Shown here: positions 46,101-57,534 of the stretch, one piece after another | Layout of the letters: the number at the start of each line of letters is the position of its first letter | Numbering within the stretch: the first letter of the stretch is position 1 | Origin: Archegozetes longisetosus | Taxonomy: Eukaryota; Arthropoda; Arachnida; Sarcoptiformes; Trhypochthoniidae | Direction of reading: 5' to 3' | Length of the DNA: 64,000 nucleotides | NCBI GenBank assembly: GCA_018873245.2 | Contig: JAEMBT020000007.1 | Coordinates: forward strand, 7,347,129 to 7,411,128 | Position numbers and translations under genes: made by a program | The notes under the pieces: generated by a model | What the model was told of the DNA's origin: nothing | The model's database searches: none | What the model saw: the letters and a program-made list of their open reading frames with translations, nothing else

Positions 46101-47255
46101 GTTTAATACATTCAAAACTTACTTATTCTTCCCACTAAAAGAGAAACTCAGGATAAAAGGATCAAAAGCCGACTTTAGAAAATCTGAGCCCTTTGGCAAA
46201 ATAAAATTAATTATTTTTCAAAAATTAATTAATTAAGCTTTTCTTTAGAGTTTTGTGTGCAAAATATAAGCAACAAAACAAATTTGAAGTGGGCTTCAAT
46301 GTGAATACTCGAGAATAGATTAATTGTTGAGTTACAAATAAAAAGGTCAACAAATGACAAGGGTCATTGCATGAAAGTTTGAGCAGTTAATAACTATGAG
46401 ATTCATGTATAGCATGTGATGATATATAGGACAGAAAGATTGCATTTCTAGTTGCCACAAACTCACTTCTTTCTGTAATGAAAAATACAAACCAAATTAG
46501 TTTTATAATCAAGTTTGATTTTTCAATTGTCTCACTTCTCTTCAACCTCCTCGATCTCCTCGTCACTGAAAAAGAAGAAATCAGAATTAGTATAATGGGG
46601 ATTTATAAATAAGATTTGAAGGCTGATGCCAGCAATACTTTACTAACTTGAAAGACATATACACTTATCTATTCAAAAATAGGATTTAGCTTAACATTCA
46701 TATACTTTCTACAAGTTTCCTAATCCAAAATTTTTAAATTATACTAAAGATTATTTTCTCATATTTACTCATTTTAAAGTTTTTAATCCAAAGATATGTT
46801 TATATGAAGTTAACTCTTAAATAATTAACTAAATAAATAAGCTAATCATCTTCAGCTCACAAAAATTACTTAAATTATTTATGATTTTAAAAAAGACAAA
46901 ACATTTGAAAGTTAACTAAATTGAAAGCCATCTAGGCTAAGAGTTTAGGGTGAAAATAAGAGATGATTTTCTCTAGTGAAATGTGAGATAATTTGGCCAA
47001 TAATTGGAGTGCGGTAAGCATATTTCGCTATAATATATTCCAGAAAATTCATGGATATTAATACAAAGTAGAAATTTAAATATCTTACATAAACATAAGG
47101 CAGATTCTAAGAGCAAAATTAGCATAGCTTTCAATTTTTAGGGATCAAGCATCAAGTTTGAAAATCTTATAAAATCATAAAATCTCATATAACAAGATAT
47201 AACAATCAATATCAATCAAAAATATTGTATACCTGTACTCTTCTTCGTCAGACAT
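43170..47255 (-). CDS. TnT (upheld-like): Troponin T with poly-glutamate tail
   Basis: Tropomyosin-binding subunit of the muscle troponin complex. Coding segments: 47255-47233 (acceptor at 47285 gives a short 5' UTR), 46565-46536, optional 46472-46467, 44914-44857, 44787-44671, 44568-44482, 44421-44233, 44169-43948, 43895-43825, 43750-43648, 43511-43170. Phases agree; 415 residues with the microexon. Start MSDEEEYSDEEIEEVEEK is the acidic variable N-terminus. Then come EQWTEYIEQRKKARAKEEEE, LEDAERKRAAMQAAM (tropomyosin-binding helix), the I-T arm with LWDMIVQLESDKYDLEERQK and RQDYDLKEL, ALKKGLDPDALSGKFPPKIL, and SKYERRLDRR. The C-terminus adds a Pro/Ala linker and 23 glutamates, an extension known from arthropod troponin T. 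Transcription is toward troponin I. The upstream non-coding exon was not located. Confidence 0.93.
43173..43241 (-). repeat. GAA/GAG codon run for the poly-Glu tail
   Basis: 69 bases, mixed GAA and GAG codons, so kept by selection on protein rather than being a pure trinucleotide expansion. It reads as a pyrimidine tract on the plus strand. Confidence 0.85.
43545..43622. repeat. 12/24-bp tandem repeat filling a troponin T intron
   Basis: ATTCTAATTCTCATTCAAAT-type units occupy most of the short intron between the last two coding exons (43512-43647). Confidence 0.75.
44915..46466 (-). other. Troponin T intron in the variable N-terminal region
   Basis: 1.55-kb intron in the part of the gene where other species carry several optional mini-exons. 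Apart from the 6-nt candidate just upstream I could not identify one, but exons this small cannot be excluded by eye. Confidence 0.5.
46467..46472 (-). CDS. Candidate 6-nt microexon of troponin T
   Basis: TTTCATTACAG / AAAGAA / GTGAGT. With flanking phases it reads AA-A AAG AA-G, changing one Lys to Lys-Lys-Lys without altering the frame. Its position matches the alternatively spliced acidic/basic N-terminal region of other troponin T genes. Confidence 0.45.
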
Positions 47256-47606
47256 GATTATAGATTTGGTTTAACTTTTCAAAAGCTGAAATAAATTATA
47301 CGCAATTTGTAAGAAGTAAACTTCAATTTGAAAATTAGTTTCAATTTGAAAATTAGTTTTAAAATGGAAATGAAAATTTTCTTTTCTTAATAAAACTATA
47401 AACTGGAATCTATAGTAAAAGAGATCAGCTATTAAAAAGTGGTACTACCAAAAGACAGAGAATCCTTATTGGGTTTGGTCCTCACAATATTCACAGTACT
47501 TCACACTAAGATCTGTGAAAGGGAGAGAGCACTCAAAGAAGAGTTTTCGACTGCTAACGAATGCAAAATGTAATAGAAACTTATTTGCTATTTTAATGCC
47601 TCAAAG

Positions 47607-47616
47607 TTATTTTTAA
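47607..47616. promoter_or_regulatory. Possible MEF2 site upstream of troponin T
   Basis: TTATTTTTAA fits YTAWWWWTAR and lies about 350 bp upstream of the ATG; likely to occur by chance in DNA this AT-rich. Confidence 0.2.
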
Positions 47617-47870
47617 CTTCAAGTTAGACCTATTTTATGTATTACCCAATAGCTTTTACACTTATTTGGCAGTCTTTAAAAACTGATATCCTATTCAATT
47701 TTCAAAAATCATTCAATTAGATCATTGAAATTTATGTGAAACTTTCATATCTGCTTCTGCGATTATTTTCATATTGTTCTTTATATTGTCATTAATTGAA
47801 ATTTAATTTTGGTGTATTGGGAAACAGGAAGAATTGGGAATGTGTTGCGATTCGGTGCTTTGGCGCAGTG

Positions 47871-47880
47871 CCTTTTAAGG
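47871..47880. promoter_or_regulatory. CArG box upstream of troponin T
   Basis: CCTTTTAAGG is a perfect CC(A/T)6GG serum-response-factor site in a locally G+C-richer patch about 620 bp upstream of the troponin T ATG. SRF sites are common in muscle promoters. Function here is inferred. Confidence 0.35.
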
Positions 47881-49508
47881 CTGCTATTGAGTGAAATCTG
47901 AGAAAGTTGTTTATAGTGTACGGTAAAGTTGAACATACACTTGCGTACAATCACTTTAGATTAAGCTAATCAGCGAATATAACTTTTAAATTTGTTACTT
48001 CACTATCAATCATTAATACGATCCCAGTAATCATAAGTTGACGTATAAATTAAGTGGACTATTATTTGGCATAACCAGCATAACAATAAGCTTAATATTG
48101 TTCAATAGTAGCCGCCCGTACAATACAAATGATACACATATATAATGATCTAATTTGCCATTAGCTTAATTGAAATGATAATTTTATTCGATTGTTGTTA
48201 TTCCTACTATCTGTTGATTAAATCATACTATAAGAGTTCTATTTATTAGAACATTGTTGAGATAGTTCTTCTTAAATACACTTTTCAACTGAGACCTCGA
48301 AAAATGTTTGTTTTAGTTCATGTATAATGAGGTCAATGAGCAAAAATATACCACAGCGTTGAATTTGACCATCAAAAAGAAAAATGTTTAGCAGCGTTAA
48401 ACTAACCAACTAGTTTAGATTAAATTGTTAACTATTATAGTGAGGAAACAATGTTTTATTTGAAAGATTTGAATTTGAACTTGTAGAGAATAATCGAGGA
48501 TAATGAGAGACAGGAAAGAAATAAGTATAGAAACAACATCTTTTATCCCAAGGCATTAACTTGGATTCAAAATAATGATGATGATAATGAATGTTAGGCT
48601 AGTTTCTTGTAGATTTTCCAGTTTCAAATGCATTAATAATGGTTAGAGAAGCTTTCCTTCAAATCAAAATCACACAAATCTCAAGTCTAAGTGAAAATGT
48701 TTAGGAACTGAAAAGAAAAATCACTTCAGTGAACAATCACTTCAGTGAACCTTTCATAGATTGCCTCATCAGATTAATAAATTAGGAAAGATCATCTTGT
48801 TTACTGACTAATGTTATATTCCAAGGAAAGCTTAATAACGTCTATTCATTATTTAAATCAATTGCTCAATCAGTTAAATGACAAGTTTATTGGTAATTAT
48901 TATCTTTATTTCATCTCAAATAGTAACGCAATAAATAATTATCAAAATAAAAACACAAGTTGTCTCTCACATCCAAAGCAGCTCTAAATCATTGAAAACG
49001 TTTAATATGCCAGAATCTGCAGTAGGAAAGAATGCAATTATTTTTGAGATCTTGCTGTGCGCAACAGGCATTCAGGCTTGGCTTCACCGCTCTCTCAAAT
49101 TAGCTTAAAGAAAGTGGCACTTCAGGCGCTAATGTTCTATGCATTCAAAGCAATATTTGAAAGTTTAGGAAACTATTTCCCTGTTGTGTATCACAAAATT
49201 TCATATTGTTTATAGCACTTGAAAAAAGAAACAAAAACAAATTCAATAGCTAGTGAAAGAATATCAAATATATCTTGTTTATTGAATTGAGGTAAGTTTG
49301 CATCAATTTTCTGTTAGTATAGACATTGTCAGAGCGATTGTATGAACTTCCTTCGGTAAAATTGTTTTCTTCCTTCCGCTGTTATATTTGGAAAAGGATT
49401 GATTTATCAAAAGTTCAGAATGTGTAACATTAATGTGGACAAATATGGCAATTGATTGACCCCAGGCAAGAAGAGCTAATAGAGTTTTTCGTCATTGTAC
49501 ACTAAAAT

Positions 49509-49716
49509 CTTAATAATCCACGATAGCAACAAGAGAAACGCCGTTTCTATACCAACCTCCTTATCGCACACATTAGTGTATTACTGAATTTAATTTGTAA
49601 CTTGCTATAGTTACTATGTTGAATATTTTATAAGTTTGTTAGTATCTGAAGATACTATGATCTGATGGAAAACATGTCATATCAATATATCACTTCTGAT
49701 TGCTATCAACGATTAT
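49509..49716 (+). mobile_element. MITE family C copy
   Basis: From TAATCCACGATAGCAAC to CACTTCTGATTGCTATCAAC plus GATTA; same length and order of motifs as the copy at 41097-41302. Confidence 0.65.
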
Positions 49717-50489
49717 TTATTTTTTGAATATACTTTTAATATGGGTTCAATTTTCTGTAGGAAGTAATATATTAACTGATGCTTGTTAATAACAAGTACT
49801 CGAGTCCTGTTTTAAGTTTGCTAAGCGTATAAAATTTGAATATATTTCTTGGTATAGAAAATTGAATCTTAATTAAAAGTGTAACAATGAAATTCTCCTT
49901 TCTTGCCTCAGGTTAATTAATTGTTAATATAATTGTATAACTACAGCATGTGCCTTACTTTAGATTTTTATTAAAGTAACAAGGTTTAACATTTAACAAT
50001 TCACTGTATCTAAAGCCTATTTTAAACGCTCCATTAATCAAGCTTTCAATCTTAATTGTTCGTATTAGACATCATTTAAATATATTGTTCAAAACAAGCC
50101 AAAATCAAAACCCGAAGTATATAAGTTTATCAATAGAAAAAACTCAATTCACAGTAATATTTTGATGGGCATTTAACCTGTCGAAATGTATTTTACAAAG
50201 AATCGAGTAAATTCTCAAGATAGATTTTTTCAAACTGATCTACTTCCTAACCACAAAGTTTAACCAAAATTTCTTTTGAAATAATCTTTGATTAATGTTT
50301 GAATTGCTGATAAACATTAGCTGTTCCTAACGATTAAAAATCTAAACATTAACTAGTTTATGGTGGATTTTCTCATTTATAGAATGCTGAAAGTTTTAAA
50401 TCAACGAAATATTTTGATGCCAACAAATAATATTCATAAACTTGATGTCTCTACAGATTTGCATGAATGTGTTACAAAAAAGTTTATAT

Positions 50490-50630
50490 ATTATACGCTC
50501 AAATCCGCTTATAGCCAGTACTGTTCTTCTCCAAAAGAAGAATCCATAGTTTTTTAGCTGGGATATAATGAATCCCATTTGTAATGAATGCTTTTAGCTG
50601 CATAAACCTATTCTCTTATAAACGTATTAA
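50490..50630. mobile_element. Decayed pogo/Tigger-like repeat fragment
   Basis: Keeps CGCTTATAG, TTAGCTGGGATATAATGAA and TTAGCTGCATAAACCT in the same order as the fragment at 38268-38426. No coding remnant. Confidence 0.35.
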
Positions 50631-51599
50631 ATTTTAATAGCCAAACAACCAACTATCTAGGTTATAATACAAAAAGTCATTAGAAGCTCTAATTACAATC
50701 ATTTGTTCGTTCAAGACAATCCCAACAGAACATGATTTTTTCTGTCGGGACCGCACAATTACCATAAAACATACGAAGGCCCTGCTCTTAAATATTCATT
50801 AAATGTGATGTCCACGCAAACCTTGACATGCGGATCACTCTATAGTTTGATATTCAGAAAAGGTCTCGAATTTGAGGATGTTTTTATCTGAAAGACAATT
50901 TTGTGTTTGTCAGAAGATATATTTCAATAAATTGTGAGACATAGCTTTTACAATTGAAAAGACGATAGTTATTTTAGAATTATATGCTTTATTTGTCGAA
51001 ACACAAATGTTTGTTAATGAAATACAGTTGGCTTTTATTTGTAAATACAATTAGAAATTTGTCAAATGATTTTTGGGTCTAATTATTTCAATTGTAGTGA
51101 TTCCTTTGGGACACATACTTATAAACAGTTATCTTAAAGTAAGCTCAATAATCACTAAAGCCATGAATTATATGTATCTATTATTGTCCTAACATGCAAT
51201 ATAATATGGACTTAGAAGTCCTAATATATGTACAAGGAGCACTAGTAGGAGATAAGTTTTGAGAATAGGCACTTTATTAGAGATAAATACATCATATTAA
51301 GAGATTTTTTCGACTTTGACATTCTGTGAGCTTTATCATACGCTTAAATTATTCCTGAAATGCATTTTTTCACATATCTTTAGATATACCATCAATTGCA
51401 ATTATTCTAAATACAAGATTCTCAAAACTTATCTCTAGTATCTCTAGTATTTATATATGTATTCATTTTTTATCAACGTTTCACACATTTAATATTCTTT
51501 TAATATGAGGAACATTGTAGTTGACAACAAAATAATATTTAAGATTATCTTCGATGTATGAAAGTCTTCTATCATAAAATATCTTCCGTATTTCCACAT

Positions 51600-51928
51600 T
51601 GAATAAGAATTTAACATTGCGTTGAGCAATCCGATCGAGTGAATCCACTCGATCGGATCGAGACATAACGACAGGCACAATCCGTTGCCTCGTCAATCGC
51701 GACTCAAATATATTGCCCACCTAGTTGTTTACTATCGTACAATTGTCTCAAATAAGACTTCCTCAGAGTTGACGGATCAGGGCTTATGTATTGCGTGTAT
51801 TTTTCTATGAATAACTTGAACACTCGATTCAATAACTTATCAAATGGTATATTCAAAGAGACAAAGGATTTGCACAGATCTTTATTCAATTCGCTTTGAC
51901 TTTTGGCTATAGATTCTTCAACTGCCAA
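51600..51928 (-). pseudogene. hAT-type transposase fragment
   Basis: A plain DNA-transposon relic. The upper frame (51928 down to about 51704) reads ELNKDLCKSFVSLNIPFDKL then EKYTQYISPDPSTLRKSYL, which matches the region after the BED finger in CGGBP1/ZBED-like hAT transposases. After a one-base frame change, VAIDEATDCACRYV follows near 51650-51695, corresponding to the family's conserved W-SIDETTD block with the first catalytic Asp. A stop and frame changes interrupt it, and the rest of the catalytic domain is missing. The family assignment is from memory of motif wording. Confidence 0.5.
51629..51658. repeat. Perfect 13-bp inverted repeat
   Basis: ATCCGATCGAGTG and CACTCGATCGGAT flank a 4-base loop, inside the hAT remnant. 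Confidence 0.8.
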
Positions 51929-52386
51929 CTGTCAACTTCAGTATTGTGATTGATTTCAAATTCTAAGCAAAGTTTGAAATCCATAGAAATTCTCATTTTG
52001 ATTAATGTATTTGACTGAAAATCTATTATTTATAAAAGTTTTCAATAGAATATAAAATTCTCTTATCTATAATAAATCATATTTTGCCTGAATTTTTCAA
52101 AATTGTTATTAGAGATGAATAGATAGTAAAGTTTATAAGCAGAATTTCATAATGAGAATAGGAACTATAGATACAAACATAATGTTTTGATGATATGATC
52201 AACTCATAAATAATAGACTTGATGTCATACTAAATAACATGTTACCAGACTTGAATTAAAGTATTATAAATGCAAATTGAATGTATCAAACTATAATGAG
52301 TATACAATATGCCTCAATTTTGTAATCAGACTAACTCGAGCCTCTACCCAATTCGAGTCGAGCTCTTGCTAGTCTTTTGTAGCAAC

Positions 52387-52661
52387 CAGTGGCCGAGCCA
52401 GAAAGTTTCCAATCGGGTGCACAAAGTTGAAAATTCAGAGTGGGATTGCGCACCGTATTGATTTGAATAAATATATACTTTTCCTTTCACAACCTATATT
52501 GTGTAATACTTTTAGGCTCGAGTTGTGATGTATTTTTACTTTGTTTTGTGGAACTATCACAACAAGTTAACAAAATTTAGAATTTAAAAACGTGTAACTT
52601 TTCACATCAAGTTAGCTGAAGGTTTGAGTTTCGAGTCTCAGCCCCTATGGGCTGACCACTG
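52387..52661. mobile_element. Non-autonomous hAT element (MITE)
   Basis: Starts CAGTGGCCGAGCC and ends GGGCTGACCACTG, the classic hAT CAGTGG terminal pattern. Flanks GTAGCAAC (52379-52386) and GTAGTAAG (52662-52669) look like a diverged 8-bp target duplication obeying nTnnnnAn. 275 bp, non-coding. Confidence 0.7.
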
Positions 52662-53112
52662 GTAGTAAGAGTTTTCCGAGTTTGATTCAGACGTATAAAT
52701 TATTGACTGAAAGTGAGCATAGCATTGAGTTTGGGATTAATGATTATTTACCAAAAGTTTGGGAAGAAACTAATATATGACATAAAACTCTGGGTAGAGA
52801 TGTAATTTGTTTTGACTCAATAAAAGTTATAGCACTAGTGGCAAACCTTATATCCCTTTTTATAATAGGAAACATAATATACTGCTTGTTCATTGTAAAC
52901 TATTGTGCATTATTTCATTACGATACAAATGATGTATCATATAAACCACGCTTCACCGCACAATTATGCCAATTCTAAGTATATATAGTTTAATTGATTC
53001 TCTTCCAGTTGATCCTATATTTAAATATTAAAATCCTTTTCTATCTTTTCGACTTACAGTTTTATGATCTTAATTATTGTGTCGCAATATTGTTGCGAAC
53101 GGGAAATAGACT

Positions 53113-56100
53113 TTACTTTTTTGCTCTCAAGGCAGATAAGGCCATAATAGCGTCATTCAGTCTATAGTCTAGACCACTATAAAGAAGCTCTTCAAACTTG
53201 TCACTAACCCATCAGTAAGCCCTTGCTTTCTGCTATCAAATTGCTATCTTTGCATAACTTTATCACATGTGCTCATTCTAGGATTAACCATTAAATATTT
53301 GAAAAATTTCGAGTGCTTTCGACTAGAAACACATGAGGTTATTTCGAATTGAAAGCTAAATTTATTAAAATTATTCCAAAAGATGTGACAAGCTGAGAAA
53401 CTTTGTCTATTCTGACTTTCTATTGTCAATACGATTACATACGGATAAAGTGCAGAACAAATATTCTCTAACCTAAATGCTATCGAAAATGTGAGAAAAG
53501 GACTTCTGCGTTTAATGTATCACTGTGAAATAGCGGACGTTATAAAATAGTATTGCGCAAAGATGATAAGAACTTAGTTTAAATTTGTAAAAATATAGTT
53601 AGTTTGTGGTGAATTAACATTGAAATATTCGAATAAAAAATATATTTTAGTAATGAATCATTTTCTTGTAGGTAGTATTAGATCTAGAACTCCAAAAACT
53701 CTCCATAAGTTGAATGATTTGCATAAAAAACAGTTTTGTAATGTGTTTTTTCAATTTTAATCAAAATCCTAAATTATGACTAACTTTAAGAGTTTCATAT
53801 TTTATCTTTAATGAAACTACTTTTTCTAATTGCGTAAAACGAATCGTAGATTTCTTATGGGATACGTTTGATTAACCGTTTGCTATCTAAAGACTGAAGA
53901 ATAGTGTAGTAGTAAATCAGATAAGTTTTTGATTAATTTTTTCAGCTTAATAGATCAGGCCTGTTCGAGTTTATGCTCTTTATCTCGATTTACTCAATAT
54001 TTGTGCAATTATAGCGAACATAAAAAATATTGGTTTATAGTTAATCATAATTAATTTAAACTCTTTAGACTTTGTTAAATTATATAATAATCCTAGCGCT
54101 TTTAATCCATCAGAGATCCAAATATAAAATACCAAAATTACAGAATCGATAACTAATTTGAAGTAAAATATTTGTTTATATATCGTTCTCAGTGTCGAGT
54201 CTTCAAAATTATTAAAGAACTTTAATACAGATTATTTCTATACTAAATTCGTTGTTAATTATTTGAAAAATTGAACAAATAGATAGATAAAGATTAAAAA
54301 TGTTAGATAATTAATGATCAGCTTAAGCCTTAAAATGCGTCATCAGTTACTAAACTTTTCTGTGACGCGAGCCCTTTCACCGAAAATCAAATTTAAGTGA
54401 AATTTTCGCAAACATTGCGAACTAAACACTAAAAACTAAAAACTGATTCTTTCCTCACTTCAACTTAAATGATTTTGAAGAGCTCTATACAAATGCTACT
54501 TAGTTATAGGAGTACCATGGATTTTAGAAAGCTGATAAACGTGATCTCTGCTTGAACAAAAATCTTAATTGAAACACTCCCCGAATACTAGCTTCAATAT
54601 GAAATTTGTTTCTATTCATTCAAATTTAATCAATCTTTGATAGTATTGATTGGAATAAGAAGCAAATATAAATGTAAACAATTAAAGGTGAAAATTGAAA
54701 ACATAAAATGTTTCACTGTTTGCTCTTATACTTTTATCAATACCATCAGTCATTTGTAGAGTAATACTAAAAACTCGACGAGTAATTGAACTTGCGAAGA
54801 GCAGCAATAGTTCATGCACTTCTATTTGTATTTAATTATTTAAGTTTATCTCAAAGCATTAATATAAACGCATAGCAGTTCTTTTGCGCCCATTCATTGC
54901 ACTGTTGATAAAGAAAACAGTATTTCATTTTATAAATATGTTTACTATCAGTTTCTGTAAATCAGTTTCTGTAACCGAGTCATCACCCGTATAAGAAACG
55001 ACACAATTTTCACTTTTATCAATACTATTCGGACAACGATTACTATGACATCAGAAGCAAAAATATCAGCAAAACCTCATCGATAGCTTTCCTTTTGATT
55101 CGATTCCTCGTACTATTAAATATTGATCAATGATAACAAGTATTAGCTTAGCTTTGCGAACGAGCCATAATTGGACTCTGAACATAAAAGTTTGATCTTG
55201 GCAAAGTTTTGTTTTGTGCCTCAACTTCAACTTGAGTTTGTGATGAACACAACTATTGCTGAGTTAAAGCTTAACTCTAAACAACATTTCTAATATGGGT
55301 TGACATTTAAGGAAGTGATTAACTTAGGGAAGAAAACAGAGCTGTATTTATAAATTTTTGATAACTGATTCAGTTTTTGTAATAAAATGATTAATTGATG
55401 CTTGGGATAGAAATCATAAATTTTAGTCAAACTTGCGAAACATTTAGTGATTTATAGCCAACAGCGATCTTCATGTTCAATATTTAGCGTAGGACGAGTG
55501 CTATTGCATGCTATCTCTAGTGTTAATTCAATTACAGATAACATACAATAGCACTGACTCGATCCTGCTCTACAACTTACCAGAGTTTATCATTAGCCAG
55601 CTTTTCATCTCATCTCTTAACAACTTTAGCTCATCGCATAGATTCTCGTTGAATCTAAGTTCTAAAAACTCATTCTGAATAAACGGTAAATATCGGAATA
55701 ATTGAAAATTTGAAGATTTATGGCAGTTGATGGAGTAAAATAAAGTAAAAAGTTTGACTTGAATACATGAAAAGAGCATTAAGTGAAAGTTTGATAAGAT
55801 TGGCTTAGCGAGAAATGCATCAACATATTAGCATCAAAGGAGAAATCAGAGCCAGATTTCTAGCTGAAGAAACAAATTTTGTTTAACAACATCTTTAAAG
55901 ATAGATATGAATGTTTTAGTATTTGATAACGTTTGGCACTATTATTGAAGATGATTCTGAAAAAGCGATTTGGTAGTAGCAGAAATACTATATATAATAT
56001 ATTTCTATTTCTATATTAAATGAATTATATTTGTTTTCATGTAGTTTACAGGTTAAGTAATACTTTTCAAAATTACTCTCATAAAAATGAACAAATATAA

Positions 56101-56567
56101 TAAAGATAATGAGTTTGGCATCGTATTTATGATCCAACTCCTGCTCAATTTTCCTAACGTAATAAAGTCTAGTTTTCGTTTCATATAACTTAAGCGATTA
56201 TTGTATTTTTATTTGTTATCTATGAATAATAATTGAAAATCTTAAATGATTTAGCAAATAGTTGCGCTTTTGCATTGAACAGAATTGTGGAATTCCATTG
56301 GCAAAGAATCGAATAGAAATGATACTACTTTAAACTTAAATACCTCATTAATAAGTTTGCAAAAAATTGTGGGACAACACAAAAGAAAAATGAACAAGAG
56401 ATAAATATATCTAATTGAATTTTTACGCGCAACTTAAGTGATAATGCATTCATGGAAACTAATTTGGTTTTATTGTAAGCTTAACCCATATATTTTGGTA
56501 TAATCGGAAAGTACATCAATTTGGTTATGTCTGTAGCGTAGGAGCTTATGATTGCTAAGCCTTCCAT
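53113..56567 (-). CDS. Unrecognised small gene, assembled exon by exon
   Basis: Exons with matching splice phases on the minus strand: 56567-56515 (MEGLAIISSYATDITKL), from 56153 (KIEQELDHKYDAK, 3' end unresolved), 55674-55581 (NEFLELRFNENLCDELKLLR through to MINS), 55112-55076 (RGIESKGKLSM) and 53203-53113 (DKFEELLYSGLDYRLNDAIM then ALSALRAKK and a stop). The predicted protein is small, charged and helical, probably coiled-coil, with no signal peptide or membrane helix. Exons are clearly richer in G+C than the flanks. The link between the second and third exons fails in phase unless a tiny exon (55955-55930, weak donor GTTATC) or another exon is used. I do not recognise the family. Each exon alone is weak; the repeated phase agreement is what supports the gene. 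Confidence 0.5.
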
Positions 56568-57534
56568 TATTGATGAACTTATATTACTTATGTCTGCATA
56601 AAACTAACTTTCAATGAAACATTTCACTATAAATTGCAAGTTTCCACCAATTTCTCAAATATTCATGCTTCAAAAGTCAAATCTTCTTTCGAGTACAGCT
56701 ATTGTAGTAAATGGTGTTTCAAATAATCTTAACGTCAATTTTTTGATCATTAGACGTGTTTTGCTTTAAAATCAAGTCGTTTCGAAATCCTACGACAAAT
56801 CCGTTAAAACAATTATTGTTTGAGAGATGTGCAAAAGGTCAGAGTATTGCAAGCAATGTAAACACGTAAAAATTGTTTTAGAGAATAAGAAAAACAACAA
56901 TTTATAGAACATAAAATCTCAATTTGATATGGTCGGGTTAGTGCTATAGAGTCCTATCTGTCATGTTAGTTCAATTAGAATATGATTTTATAGAACAGAC
57001 CCAACTACATGTTTTCGATGGTCATTCAATAAGATATCGATAAGTGTTTTTGTGATTCAGTTTATGCCAAACTATACCAACTCAATGAACAAGATAAGCC
57101 ATTTGAGGTGTAAACAATTTTTTCTAACTGATTTGGAAGCATTTGACAATTAATAGGCAATCGTTTTACGAGCCATCAAAGAGGAAATAGTTGGTTCAAG
57201 AATCGATTCTGTTCCTTAACAACATGTGTTTATTAGCATTTGTTGCCTGGTTTGTTCAATGCCTTTACTATTTTCTGAGCAAATATAGTAAAAGTTTAAG
57301 GATATTCGGTCTGATTCTCTGAAATGAGTCACACTTAGAAAACATGCAGATGTTGTCAAAATTGATATAATTTCAGAATTATCCGCTAAAATCTATCTTT
57401 TAAGTAGGATCTGACTCAAAATTTTTGTAATCGAAAGATAAGGTAACCTTTCGTGACGCAAAGAGCAACATATTGCTTAAAGTTTACGCTGAAAAATTAT
57501 TTTCTCCTAGAATTGGTTTAAATACGCCAAAATA
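56568..57534. other. Spacer between the unknown gene and the Tc1 element
   Basis: About 1 kb, presumably including the promoter of the minus-strand gene. No element or motif identified. Confidence 0.5.

Larger units (their letters stand above)
47900..53112. other. Intergenic stretch between troponin T and the unknown gene
   Basis: About 5.2 kb with no host gene seen. It contains MITE and transposon remains (49509, 50490, 51600, 52387). A G+C-richer patch near 49.03-49.13 kb has no frame I trust. Confidence 0.6.

Noticed and set aside
51481-51720. 79-codon minus-strand open frame (GNIFESRLTRQRIVPVV)
   Set aside because: Out of frame with the hAT motif VAIDEATDCACRYV that occupies the same bases; a shadow frame.
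57151-57218. Plus-strand segment after an AG (AIVLRAIKEEIVGSRIDSVP then a stop)
   Set aside because: Looks like a terminal exon but has no upstream partner on that strand.
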